Notes under the pieces: model-generated
Told to the model about the DNA's origin: nothing
Database searches by the model: none
Seen by the model: only the letters and a program-made list of their open reading frames with translations
Shown: in pieces, positions 40,108 through 47,443 of the stretch
Layout: each line of letters opens with the position of its first letter
Position numbering within the stretch: position 1 is the first letter of the stretch
Origin: JAXMEQ01 sp046348225
GTDB lineage: Bacteria; Pseudomonadota; Gammaproteobacteria; Burkholderiales; Burkholderiaceae_C
Length of the DNA stretch: 64,000 bases
Assembly: GCA_046348225.1 (NCBI GenBank)
Contig: JAXMEQ010000002.1
Span: forward strand, 62,001-126,000
Direction: 5' to 3'
Position numbers and translations under genes: made by a program

Positions 40108-42279
40108 ATGGCACACCACACGCCTTTTCATTCGATTCACAAGCCCAACTGGCCGCTAACCCGCGTCGCAGCTGCGCTGGCCGCTACATTTTTTGCAGCA
40201 AACGGCGCGCAAGCCCAAGCCGACGCGACGCTCAAACCCGTGACCGTGAACGACCGCAGCGCCCCCGCGCAGGCCGACGTGACCGGTTTTGGCGACCTGC
40301 CGCTGAAAGAAGTGCCGGTGTCGGCCACCGTGGTCGGGCGCGAACAGCTGCAGCAAAGCGGCGCACGCCGCCTGGCCGACCTGACGCAGTTCGACGCGTC
40401 CGTCACCGACGCCTACAACGCACCCGGCTACTGGGACTACCTGACGATTCGCGGCTTCACGCTGGACAACCGCTTCAACTACCGGCGCGAGGGCCTGCCC
40501 ATCAGCGCCGAAACCAGCATCCCGCTGGACAACAAGGAGCGCATTGAAATCCTCAAGGGCACCAGCGGCATCCAGGCTGGCACCAGCGCGCCCGGCGGGC
40601 TGGTGAACTACGTCGTCAAGCGCCCGACGCAACAAGACCTGCGTGAGGTGAAGCTCGAAGCCACCAGCCGCGCCAGCGTGCTCGCCGCAGCCGACCTGGG
40701 CGGCCGCTTTGGCGTCGACAAGGCCTTTGGCTACCGCCTGAACGTCGCCAGCGAGCGGCTGCGCCCGCTGACCCGCGCGCTGGACGGCGAGCGGCAACTG
40801 CTGGCGCTGGCGACTGACTGGCGCATCAACAAGGATTCCGTGCTGGAGGCGGAATTCGAGTGGAGCCACAAGCAGCAGCCCAGCCAGGCCGCCTACAGCC
40901 TGCTGGGCAACCGCCTGCCGGCGGTGGTGGACCCGCGCCTGAACCTGAACAACCAGCCCTGGTCGCAAGCGTCGGTGTTTGACGCACTGACCGGCACCGT
41001 GCGCTTTGAGCAGGCGCTGAACAGCCAGTGGCGCTGGAGCGCCCAGCTCGGCAGCCAGACGCTCAAGACCGACGACCGGCTGGCTTATGCGTTTGGCTGT
41101 GGCGCCGAAGGCAACTTCGACCGCTACTGCTCGGACGGCACGTTTGACTTTTACGACTTCCGCTCCGAGAACGAGCGCCGCCGCCAGCAGGCCGCCGCGC
41201 TGAGCCTGAAGGGCAAGCTCAGCACCGGCAGCGTGGCGCACGAGCTGGGCTTTGGCATCGTCAACAGCCGGGTGCGAAACCGCTTTGACCGCCAGGCTTT
41301 CAATTACGTGGGCATCGGCAACATCCAGGGCACGGCGGTGGTGCCGGCCGACCCGGCGCTGACCGACGAGAACACCAACCGCGACGAAAAGTCGCTCGAG
41401 TTTTCGGTGCAGGACGCCATCCGCTGGAACGCCCAGTTCACCACCTGGCTGGGCCTCCGCCACACGCGGCTGGACCGCCGCAGCGTGCGCACCAATGGCT
41501 CGCGCGCCACGGCCTACACCGACAGCCTGACCACGCCCTGGCTGGCTGCGAGCTACCAGTTCACCCCGGCACTGATGGCCTACGCCAGCTACGGCGAGGG
41601 TGTCGAGTCGCAAGTGGTACCCAACCGCGCCGCGCAATACACCAACGCCGGCGTCGCGCTGCCGGCGCTCAAGTCGAAGCAGTACGAACTGGGCCTGAAG
41701 GGCGGCGACGCCGCTACCGGCTGGCAGGTGGCGTGGTTCCAGATCGAGCGCCCCGTGAGCAACCTGGACGCCTGCGGCCGGCTGGGCATCACGCCCTGCC
41801 TGGGCCAGTACGACGGCGACGCCCTGCACCGCGGCCTGGAAGCCAGTGCCCAGTGGGCCGCCGGCCCCTGGCGCGTGGGCGGCGGCGTGACCCTGCTGGA
41901 CGCCAAACGCCGCGGCAGCACGGCCGAGCCCGCCATCAACGGCAAGCGCCCAACCAATGTGCCGCGCCAGGTGCTGCGCGCCAACGCCGCCTGGAAGCTG
42001 GTCGCCGTGCCGGGGCTGGAACTGCAAGGCCAGCTCTCGCACGAAGGCCGCAGGGCCGTGACGCCGGACGAAACCATCACCCTGCCCGGCTGGACGCGCA
42101 TCGACGCGGCGCTGCACTACGACACCCGGCTCAACGGTGCCAGCACCCGCTGGACGCTGGGCATCGAGAACCTGGCCAACAAGCGCTACTGGAAGGAATC
42201 GCCCTACCAGTTCGGCCATGTGTACCTGTACCCTGGTGCGGCGCGAACGATTCGTCTGTCATTCACCGCCAGCCTTTGA
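40108..42279 (+). CDS. TonB-dependent outer-membrane receptor under TPP riboswitch control
   Basis: A 723-residue outer-membrane receptor. A long signal peptide (about 1-36, ending ANGAQA|Q) precedes a TonB-box-like LKPVTVND (42-49), a plug domain (about 55-180, with LTIRGFTLDNRFNYRREGLP and EILKGTSGIQAGTSAPGGLV), and a beta-barrel ending RLSFTASL. By sequence type it resembles siderophore receptors (FhuE/FpvA group). The TPP riboswitch upstream argues that the real cargo is thiamine or a precursor; this is inference. No thiamine genes are adjacent. Part of the signal peptide (AATFFAANGAQ) is encoded by a sequence resembling the dispersed repeat. Confidence 0.9.
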   Translation: MAHHTPFHSIHKPNWPLTRVAAALAATFFAANGAQAQADATLKPVTVNDRSAPAQADVTGFGDLPLKEVPVSATVVGREQLQQSGARRLADLTQFDASVTDAYNAPGYWDYLTIRGFTLDNRFNYRREGLPISAETSIPLDNKERIEILKGTSGIQAGTSAPGGLVNYVVKRPTQQDLREVKLEATSRASVLAAADLGGRFGVDKAFGYRLNVASERLRPLTRALDGERQLLALATDWRINKDSVLEAEFEWSHKQQPSQAAYSLLGNRLPAVVDPRLNLNNQPWSQASVFDALTGTVRFEQALNSQWRWSAQLGSQTLKTDDRLAYAFGCGAEGNFDRYCSDGTFDFYDFRSENERRRQQAAALSLKGKLSTGSVAHELGFGIVNSRVRNRFDRQAFNYVGIGNIQGTAVVPADPALTDENTNRDEKSLEFSVQDAIRWNAQFTTWLGLRHTRLDRRSVRTNGSRATAYTDSLTTPWLAASYQFTPALMAYASYGEGVESQVVPNRAAQYTNAGVALPALKSKQYELGLKGGDAATGWQVAWFQIERPVSNLDACGRLGITPCLGQYDGDALHRGLEASAQWAAGPWRVGGGVTLLDAKRRGSTAEPAINGKRPTNVPRQVLRANAAWKLVAVPGLELQGQLSHEGRRAVTPDETITLPGWTRIDAALHYDTRLNGASTRWTLGIENLANKRYWKESPYQFGHVYLYPGAARTIRLSFTASL
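40177..40215 (+). repeat. Possible dispersed repeat relic, copy R11 (signal peptide of the TonB receptor)
   Basis: GCTACATTTTTTGCAGCAAA then GGCGCGCAAGCC resembles copy R3 (GCTACATTTTTTGTAGCGCC then TTGCGCAGC). The frame used (AATFFAANGAQ) is that of the other forward copies. The match is short and may be chance. Confidence 0.35.
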
Positions 42280-42305
42280 AAAGCGGCCGAAAATGACGCT
42301 ATAAT
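42276..42305 (+). promoter_or_regulatory. Sigma-70 promoter of tRNA-Asn
   Basis: TTGAAA (42276-42281), an 18-base spacer and TATAAT (42300-42305), 10 bases before the tRNA 5' end. It overlaps the last codons of the TonB receptor gene. Confidence 0.8.
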
Positions 42306-42315
42306 CTGAGGCTGT

Positions 42316-42391
42316 TCCTCGATAGCTCAGTCGGTAGAGCGCCGGACTGTTAATCCGTAGGTCCCTGGTTCGAGCCCAGGTCGAGGAGCCA
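42316..42391 (+). tRNA. tRNA-Asn (anticodon GTT)
   Basis: The 76-base gene folds as a standard cloverleaf: acceptor TCCTCGA pairs with TCGAGGA, the anticodon loop ACTGTTAATC exposes GTT, and the T arm is CCTGG-TTCGAGC-CCAGG. CCA is encoded. The anticodon GTT identifies asparagine. Confidence 0.97.
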
Positions 42392-42399
42392 TATAAATC

Positions 42400-42436
42400 A
42401 AGGGGTTACGTGCAAACGTAACCCCTTTTCTTTTGG
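42400..42436 (+). terminator. Rho-independent terminator of tRNA-Asn
   Basis: AAGGGGTTACG (42400-42410) pairs with CGTAACCCCTT (42417-42427) around TGCAAA, followed by TTCTTTTGG. Confidence 0.93.
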
Positions 42437-42630
42437 TCTTGTCAGACCAGATCTGTGGCGCCTCGGACCATTCGCCAACAGCATTCTCCGCCCGGAAGGG
42501 CCAAGTTTCATCTCGCGCTCCTCATCAGAAGTGATTAGGTCGATGCTTGACCCTCGGGAAGATTCCAGTTCGAATGGGCTTGGACAATCCGCGCCGGCCG
42601 GACACCGGCATCACAACACTGGAGACAACC

Positions 42631-42840
42631 ATGCGAGGAATACTTGTGCTCGTAGCGGCAGCAATTCTGGCGACGCCAGCCCTGGCTAAGTCAAGCCACG
42701 GGGTGAAGGGCTATACAAAAAAGGACGGCACTTACGTTGCCCCACACCGGGCAACAGATCGAGACAGCAGCAAAACGAATAACTGGAGCCCAAAAGGCAA
42801 CACGAATCCCTACACAGGCAAAGAAGGCACCAAGGACTGA
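42631..42840 (+). CDS. Small secreted protein
   Basis: A 69-residue protein with a Sec signal peptide (about 1-19, GILVLVAAAILATPALA). The mature part HGVKGYTKKDGTYVAPHRAT and NNWSPKGNTNPYTGKEGTKD belongs to a widespread family of tiny exported proteins with a KDGTYV-PH and GN-NPYTG motif and no known function. GGAG lies 6 bases before the ATG at 42631; the longer frame from 42547 has no such site. A second small exported protein gene follows after 10 bases. Confidence 0.75.
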   Translation: MRGILVLVAAAILATPALAKSSHGVKGYTKKDGTYVAPHRATDRDSSKTNNWSPKGNTNPYTGKEGTKD

Positions 42841-42850
42841 GGAGTCAAAA

Positions 42851-42982
42851 ATGATTGCAAGACGCCTGATGCTGCTCGCCGCACTTGCGGCCATTTCAAT
42901 TCCATCCGAAGCGCGCCGCAGGGGTTGCAGTTACGGACCACGCAAAGCGAATGGAAAGTGCCCCTCCCGGAACGAGAAGTAG
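42851..42982 (+). CDS. Tiny secreted cysteine-containing peptide
   Basis: A 43-residue protein with a signal peptide (MIARRLMLLAALAAISIPSE) and a very basic mature end ARRRGCSYGPRKANGKCPSR. The two cysteines could form a disulfide. GGAG (42841-42844) directly follows the stop of the gene before, so the two small genes are coupled. I do not recognise the family; size and charge fit a secreted factor or the tail of the adjacent protein family. Confidence 0.55.
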   Translation: MIARRLMLLAALAAISIPSEARRRGCSYGPRKANGKCPSRNEK

Positions 42983-43009
42983 CAGTCACTCTTGCACGGC
43001 TCAAGCCAC

Positions 43010-43312
43010 CTATATTGCTCCTTGCACGCGGGCAGCTCCACGCCTCAGTGGCCAACCATGTCGCACTGCGCGCAAAACGCGTACTTGCCTGGCTTGGCCG
43101 GGATGTTGGTGGCGGTACGCGTCTCCAAGCTGTGCTTTATGGCGTTGAAGCGGCTGAGTCTTGCAGCGCGGACAATTGGTGTAGGAGCGGTGTGGGTGGT
43201 AATCCGTCTCCGGATCGTCCTCCACCAGATCCGGCGGCGCGCTCCAGCTGTGCTTGCACGCAGAACAGCGGAAGTTCAAGTGATCGAGCCGGGCGGTCCA
43301 GTCTTTGGGCAT
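43010..43312 (-). pseudogene. Decayed zinc-ribbon protein gene
   Basis: From ATG 43312 the frame gives MPKDWTARLDHLNFRCSACK, HSWSAPPDLVEDDPETDYHP and SYTNCPRC, a four-cysteine zinc ribbon. After CPRC the sense continues in another frame as ARLSRFNAIKHSLETRTATN and IPAKPGKYAFCAQCDMVGH, which stops at 43045; further traces (VELPACKEQYRW) follow. The second CxxC (FCAQC) is thus cut from the first by a frameshift and probably a deletion. From memory, intact relatives with this layout occur in accessory regions of Burkholderiales; I can give no function. A terminator for the same strand lies at 43380. Confidence 0.5.
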
Positions 43313-43377
43313 GGTCGGCCATCATCCGGGCCGCGCCAGTGCAGAAAAAGGGGGCAAAGTGGCACCCCTACAGGCAG

Positions 43378-43403
43378 AAAAAAGGCCCGCATCGCTGCGG
43401 GCC
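43378..43403 (-). terminator. Rho-independent terminator, minus strand
   Basis: GGCCCGCA (43384-43391), TCGC loop, TGCGGGCC (43396-43403), with a run of A on the left that is a U-run on the minus strand. No intact minus-strand gene lies just upstream of it, so it may be left from a lost gene. Confidence 0.8.
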
Positions 43404-43567
43404 TGAAAGGTTGCTTGTTTTGAACCGAGGAGACGCCTCTCATGGCGCTGCATGTACAGTAGGCGTCCTGTGCCACTGTGTCAACGCATGCACATCAACC
43501 TGTCCTACGGCTTTGGTAGCAGCGGCGTGTTGACCGGGGCCAAACTAGATATCAATGGTGAGGATCT

Positions 43568-44404
43568 ATGCTGCGTGGATTCGGCTTTGTTGACACCTCC
43601 GTCAAGTACCTGTTCATTGATGGGGGTTACCTTGACGTCTTAATTCAGACGTACAGCAAGAAGTTTTATCCAAGCGGAAATGCGGATTTCGACTATTCGA
43701 AGCTTGGATTGGGATTCACAAAAGTTTTTTACTATCACTCGCCGCCGAACGACGAGAGCACACCGGAGAAGCACGACGCCGCCAAGGCTGAACGCTACGA
43801 TCGCCTTATTGAAAGCCTCCAGTTGCCGGGTTGGCATGTTTCTCACGGCCGACGAAAGCTCGGTAAGTACAACCGCTATACGCAGAAGCAAGTCGATGTT
43901 CAGATTGCAGTCGATCTACTGTCACACTCTTACAAGCGCAACATGCACAGCGCGACACTCCTAGCCGGCGACGAAGACTTCGTTCCAGTGGTTGATGCAG
44001 TTGTGAAAGAAGGAATGCAACTGACAGTCTGGGATGACTTGATACAGCACAGCCCACACCTAAGAGCTGCGGCGGATGATCGAAAGGTGTTCGATCCATG
44101 GCAGTTCAACGCTCTGCGAAGCCAAGCTTCACGTGGCGGCGCATGTCGACTGCCAACCCTAACGTACTCGTCAGAACCGATTCCCGATGGTTATCAGGCG
44201 TTCGAGAAAGCTACGTCAAATTTTGGTAAAGAGTTCCTCTTGTGTCACCATGCAGTAAACAATGCTCCGCTCGTCATTTGCCCTCAGCAGCGTGATGTAG
44301 GGGGCAACTACCGCTGCTACCTAGACAACGACATCGATTTCCTAAAACAGTTTGTCGACACGCTTCACGAAAAGCTGACTTGGACAAGCTGGCCGAATGA
44401 GTAG
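43568..44404 (+). CDS. NYN (PIN-like) domain protein, predicted RNase
   Basis: A 278-residue protein. Residues about 10-170 form a NYN/LabA-like PIN fold: the first acidic residue is in YLFIDGGYLDVL, the second set in QKQVDVQIAVDLLSHS and LLAGDEDFVPVVDAVV, which together supply the usual metal-binding aspartates. The C-terminal 100 residues match nothing I can name. It is probably a cytosolic nuclease. The base composition is clearly more AT-rich than the core genes, and it lies in an accessory patch next to tRNA-Asn. A GAGG is close (4 bases) to the chosen ATG. A defence or RNA-processing role is possible but unproven. Confidence 0.75.
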   Translation: MLRGFGFVDTSVKYLFIDGGYLDVLIQTYSKKFYPSGNADFDYSKLGLGFTKVFYYHSPPNDESTPEKHDAAKAERYDRLIESLQLPGWHVSHGRRKLGKYNRYTQKQVDVQIAVDLLSHSYKRNMHSATLLAGDEDFVPVVDAVVKEGMQLTVWDDLIQHSPHLRAAADDRKVFDPWQFNALRSQASRGGACRLPTLTYSSEPIPDGYQAFEKATSNFGKEFLLCHHAVNNAPLVICPQQRDVGGNYRCYLDNDIDFLKQFVDTLHEKLTWTSWPNE

Positions 44405-44450
44405 CAACTTCGCCGTAGGCAGTGTTCGTAACTTTCGGGCTTGCAACACA

Positions 44451-44996
44451 TCATCGATGCAGTCCTATTCCACGGTGACCAACGTCTTTCAGACGAACGA
44501 AGCCAAGCTCAGTAGGTGGAATCCCATCAAGTACGAGTTCGGAAAGAGTCCAAGAGCCTGGGGCCAATGACTCTGAAAAAATGACTTCTCTCGATTTTGC
44601 TTTGTCGTTTTGGGCTACGCCTTTTTCATTCACAGTCCCCCACTCGATCTTCGCCTTCAGGCCGTCGACTTTCGCCGAGGTAAGATTCCCAAACTGTAGG
44701 GAGATTTTGCTTCCATTCGCGTAAGGCTTCACGTCTTGTATCTTCACTGTGACTATGCCAAGGTCATATCTGATTGCAGAGTAGCCGCTATCCCCCGGCT
44801 TCATGAACGCGATGCGATCCCAATCCGAAGTCTCCACTTGAAACTCAAGCATTTGGACCCTTAGATTCAAGGCCTTATTGGCGGCTTCCAAGTCAGAAAT
44901 CTTCGCATCGAGATCCTTCAACCTTGCCGCGTCAGTGCAGCCGGTCAGCAGCAGCGCAAAAAGCAAAAACGCACCGGAAAAGCTTCGAGTCTTCAT
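44451..44996 (-). CDS. Lipoprotein with coiled coil, DUF3251-like
   Basis: A 181-residue lipoprotein. The signal ends with the lipobox LLTGC, so Cys20 would be lipidated. Residues about 25-55 (AARLKDLDAKISDLEAANKAL) form a coiled coil; the rest is probably a beta-rich domain (IRYDLGIVTVKIQDVKPYAN, SLQFGNLTSAKVDGLKAKIE). The layout resembles DUF3251 lipoproteins. Base use is more AT-rich than the flanks. It is convergent with the NYN gene, 46 bases apart. Confidence 0.7.
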   Translation of the reverse strand: MKTRSFSGAFLLFALLLTGCTDAARLKDLDAKISDLEAANKALNLRVQMLEFQVETSDWDRIAFMKPGDSGYSAIRYDLGIVTVKIQDVKPYANGSKISLQFGNLTSAKVDGLKAKIEWGTVNEKGVAQNDKAKSREVIFSESLAPGSWTLSELVLDGIPPTELGFVRLKDVGHRGIGLHR

Positions 44997-45083
44997 TGAT
45001 GGATCTCCACGTTCTCAGCACGTATGATAAGGACTATGGCCTGACTGCACGTATAGCCTCTAGCAGTTCTCGGGAATCGCAAG

Positions 45084-45641
45084 TTAACGCTTTACTACGT
45101 TCACGTCAGATGTCTGAAAGTCCATCGCACATCGCGCCCTGGGCGCGTAACTACCAGATTCTGCAGGGACGAAAACGGTGGCTTCAAGGACCGTTATGCG
45201 GACAAGCTGCTCCCCGACATCTGCTGGCTGATTCGTGGCCTGATAACCGCCCTCGTGCGCAAAATAACCGGCCAAAACGTCCTTCGCAACACCAACCTGC
45301 TCTTTCTCTGACCATGTGTAGTTGAGTAGTGCCCCCTTAGCCCACTTTATGCTGTCCACGCATTCAGCATCGGTACCTTTCCCTACGAAGTTCACCTTAA
45401 GGCGAAGACGATTCGCGTTCCAGTCGTAATTTGCAGAACCGAAGAAAAACTTGCCGGCCTGGTTCGTCTTCAATGACTTCAGTTCGGATATCTTTTTGTC
45501 AATCTTGTAGATGCCCCAGTCGAAAAGCGACATCGGCTCGCCCATTAGCCACCGTTCGACCCTGCCTGGCTCAGAAAGCGCAGACGTGCTGGATCCTGCG
45601 AATAGCAAAAACGCGACAAGTGGCATGCAGCTCGTCTTCAT
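45084..45641 (-). CDS. Secreted protein of unknown function
   Basis: A 185-residue protein with a Sec signal peptide (about 1-24, MPLVAFLLFAGSSTSALS). The mature part holds MSLFDWGIYKIDKKISELKS, ANYDWNANRLRLKVNFVGKG and a cysteine at CVDSIKWAKG with another near the C-terminus (RARCAMDFQ), which could pair. I do not recognise the family. It lies 87 bases upstream of the lipoprotein gene on the same strand and shares its AT-richer composition, so the two may be linked. Confidence 0.6.
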   Translation of the reverse strand: MKTSCMPLVAFLLFAGSSTSALSEPGRVERWLMGEPMSLFDWGIYKIDKKISELKSLKTNQAGKFFFGSANYDWNANRLRLKVNFVGKGTDAECVDSIKWAKGALLNYTWSEKEQVGVAKDVLAGYFAHEGGYQATNQPADVGEQLVRITVLEATVFVPAESGSYAPRARCAMDFQTSDVNVVKR

Positions 45642-45850
45642 AGTTAAACCTTAAGTCTACTGCGTCACTCTTCATGATAGTGCGATGCAATGGTTATCCC
45701 AAGTGCCGTCGCGTTGGCGGAATTTCTGTGTGGGGGGTTCATTGACACGCCATGGATACGAGCCTAGAAGTATCTGCCGCGGACAAGCTCGGTCGGGGCA
45801 CATGAACGCGTTTGGTTCGCAGTGAGCATCCGACGGGAAGCCACCACAAT

Positions 45851-45886
45851 AAGGGCCTGCAACGGTGTCGTTGCAGGCCCTTTTCC
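45851..45886 (+). terminator. Strong hairpin just upstream of aat
   Basis: AAGGGCCTGCAAC (45851-45863) and GTTGCAGGCCCTT (45870-45882) form a 13-bp stem with a 6-base loop, then TTCC. It reads as a plus-strand terminator, but the nearest upstream gene is on the other strand; it may mark a lost gene or structure the aat leader. The stretch 45642-45850 shows no convincing gene. Confidence 0.7.
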
Positions 45887-45894
45887 ATTGGCTC

Positions 45895-46635
45895 ATGCAA
45901 AAACTCCCCTGGCTCGAACCTGGCGAACCTTTCCCCGACGCCGAGCGCGCCTGGGGCCCGGAGGCACCCGCGCCCGGCCTGCTGGCCGCCGGCGGTGCGC
46001 TGGACGTGGCCACGCTGCAGCGCGCCTACAGCGCAGGCATCTTTCCCTGGTTCAGCGAAGGCCAGCCCATCCTCTGGTGGAGCCCCGACCCGCGCATGGT
46101 GCTGCACACGGCCGAGTTCCGGCTGCACCGCTCGCTGCGCAAGGTGCTGACCCGCTTTGCCACCGCCTCTGGCTGCGAGGTGCGGTTTGACACGGCGTTC
46201 GAACAGGTGATCCGCGCGTGCTCGCAAAGCCCGCGGCCGGGCCAGTCGGGCACGTGGATCGTGCCGGCCATGGTGTCGGCCTACTGCGCGCTGCACCGCG
46301 CCGGTCTGGCCCACAGTGTGGAGACCTGGATCGACGGCGAGCTGGCCGGCGGCCTGTACTGCGTGGGCCTGGGCCGCGCGGTGTTTGGCGAATCGATGTT
46401 CACACGGGTACCCGATGCGTCGAAGATTGCGCTGGCCGCGCTGGTGGCTTTTTGCCGCGCGCAAGGCGTGGCCATGATCGACTGCCAGCAGAACACGCGG
46501 CACCTGGCCTCGCTGGGTGCGCGTGAGGTTCCGCGCCACAGCTTCGTGACGCATGTCGCGGCAGCGGCGGTGCTGCCGGCGCCGGCCTGGCGCTTCGAGC
46601 CCGTATACTGGAATCACCTTTTGCCGCCCATGTAG
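45895..46635 (+). CDS. aat: Leucyl/phenylalanyl-tRNA-protein transferase, Aat
   Basis: A 246-residue cytosolic enzyme that adds Leu or Phe to N-terminal Arg/Lys, marking proteins for ClpAP through the N-degron pathway. GIFPWFSEGQPILWWSPDPR is the family signature, followed by GLYCVGLGRAVFGESMFTRV and FCRAQGVAMIDCQQNTRHLA. The ATG at 45895 (MQKLPWLEPGEPFP) is preferred; the in-frame GTG at 45865 lies inside the hairpin at 45851-45882. It is followed after 6 bases by bpt, which acts in the same pathway. Confidence 0.96.
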   Translation: MQKLPWLEPGEPFPDAERAWGPEAPAPGLLAAGGALDVATLQRAYSAGIFPWFSEGQPILWWSPDPRMVLHTAEFRLHRSLRKVLTRFATASGCEVRFDTAFEQVIRACSQSPRPGQSGTWIVPAMVSAYCALHRAGLAHSVETWIDGELAGGLYCVGLGRAVFGESMFTRVPDASKIALAALVAFCRAQGVAMIDCQQNTRHLASLGAREVPRHSFVTHVAAAAVLPAPAWRFEPVYWNHLLPPM

Positions 46636-46641
46636 TTCCGC

Positions 46642-47400
46642 GTGACGCACCTCAAGGATCTCCCGCTCCAGACCTTGCAGTTCTATGCAACGGCGCCCTA
46701 CCCGTGCAGCTACCTGCCGGGCAAGCAGGCGCGGTCGCAAGTGGCCACGCCCAGCCACCTGATCCACAACGACACCTACTCCGACCTGGTCACCAGCGGC
46801 TTCCGCCGCAGCGGCATGTTCACTTACCGGCCCTATTGCGACGGCTGCCGGGCCTGTGTGCCGCTGCGCGTGCTGGTCAACGCGTTCAAGCCAGACCGCA
46901 GCCAGCGTCGCGCCTGGACGCGCCACGCCGGGCTGCAGGCGCGTGTGCTCAAACTGTGCTTTGTACCTGAGCACTACCACCTGTACCTGCGCTACCAGAC
47001 GGGTCGCCACGCGGGCGGAGGCATGGACCATGACAGCATCGACCAGTACACACAGTTCCTGCTGCAAAGCCGGGTCAACTCGAGGCTGGTCGAGTTCCGC
47101 GACGCCACGCAGGACGGCACGCCAGGCACGCTGCGCATGGTGTCGATCCTGGACGTGCTCAACGACGGCATCTCGGCCGTGTACACCTTCTACGAGCCCG
47201 AGCCGGCCGCGAGCTATGGCACGTACAGCGTGCTGTGGCAGATCGACCAGGCGCGCCGCCTGGGCCTGCCGCATGTGTACCTGGGGTACTGGATCGGCCA
47301 GAGCCCCAAGATGAACTACAAGGCCCGGTTCCTGCCGCACGAGACGCTGCTGGACGGCGTGTGGACGCCCGGCGAGGCTGCTGCGTTGCACAAGACCTGA
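46642..47400 (+). CDS. bpt: Aspartate/glutamate leucyltransferase, Bpt
   Basis: A 252-residue cytosolic enzyme transferring Leu to N-terminal Asp/Glu. It starts with GTG (VTHLKDLPLQTLQFYATAPY). The N-terminal cysteines in YPCSYLP and CDGCRACVPLRV and the C-terminal LGYWIGQSPKMNYKARFLPH are the arginyl/leucyltransferase family landmarks; bacterial Bpt uses leucine. Aat and Bpt together cover both arms of the bacterial N-degron pathway. The ClpS adaptor is not in the window. Confidence 0.95.
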   Translation: MTHLKDLPLQTLQFYATAPYPCSYLPGKQARSQVATPSHLIHNDTYSDLVTSGFRRSGMFTYRPYCDGCRACVPLRVLVNAFKPDRSQRRAWTRHAGLQARVLKLCFVPEHYHLYLRYQTGRHAGGGMDHDSIDQYTQFLLQSRVNSRLVEFRDATQDGTPGTLRMVSILDVLNDGISAVYTFYEPEPAASYGTYSVLWQIDQARRLGLPHVYLGYWIGQSPKMNYKARFLPHETLLDGVWTPGEAAALHKT

Positions 47401-47443
47401 TTTCACAAGATAAAATAAGGGCTTTTCCACCTCTGGGGAGTCC

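Noticed and set aside
40156..42219. 687-codon open frame antisense to the TonB receptor
   Set aside because: No signal, domain or start context; the sense frame has signal peptide, TonB box, plug and barrel.
45642..45850. Short open frames between the secreted protein gene and aat
   Set aside because: No ribosome sites, signal peptides or family motifs; probably non-coding.
45865..45894. GTG start ten codons upstream for aat
   Set aside because: The codons lie inside a strong hairpin; the ATG at 45895 gives the normal Aat length.
42316..45900. Integrative element with tRNA-Asn as attachment site
   Set aside because: No integrase and no second copy of the tRNA 3' end could be found in the accessory patch.
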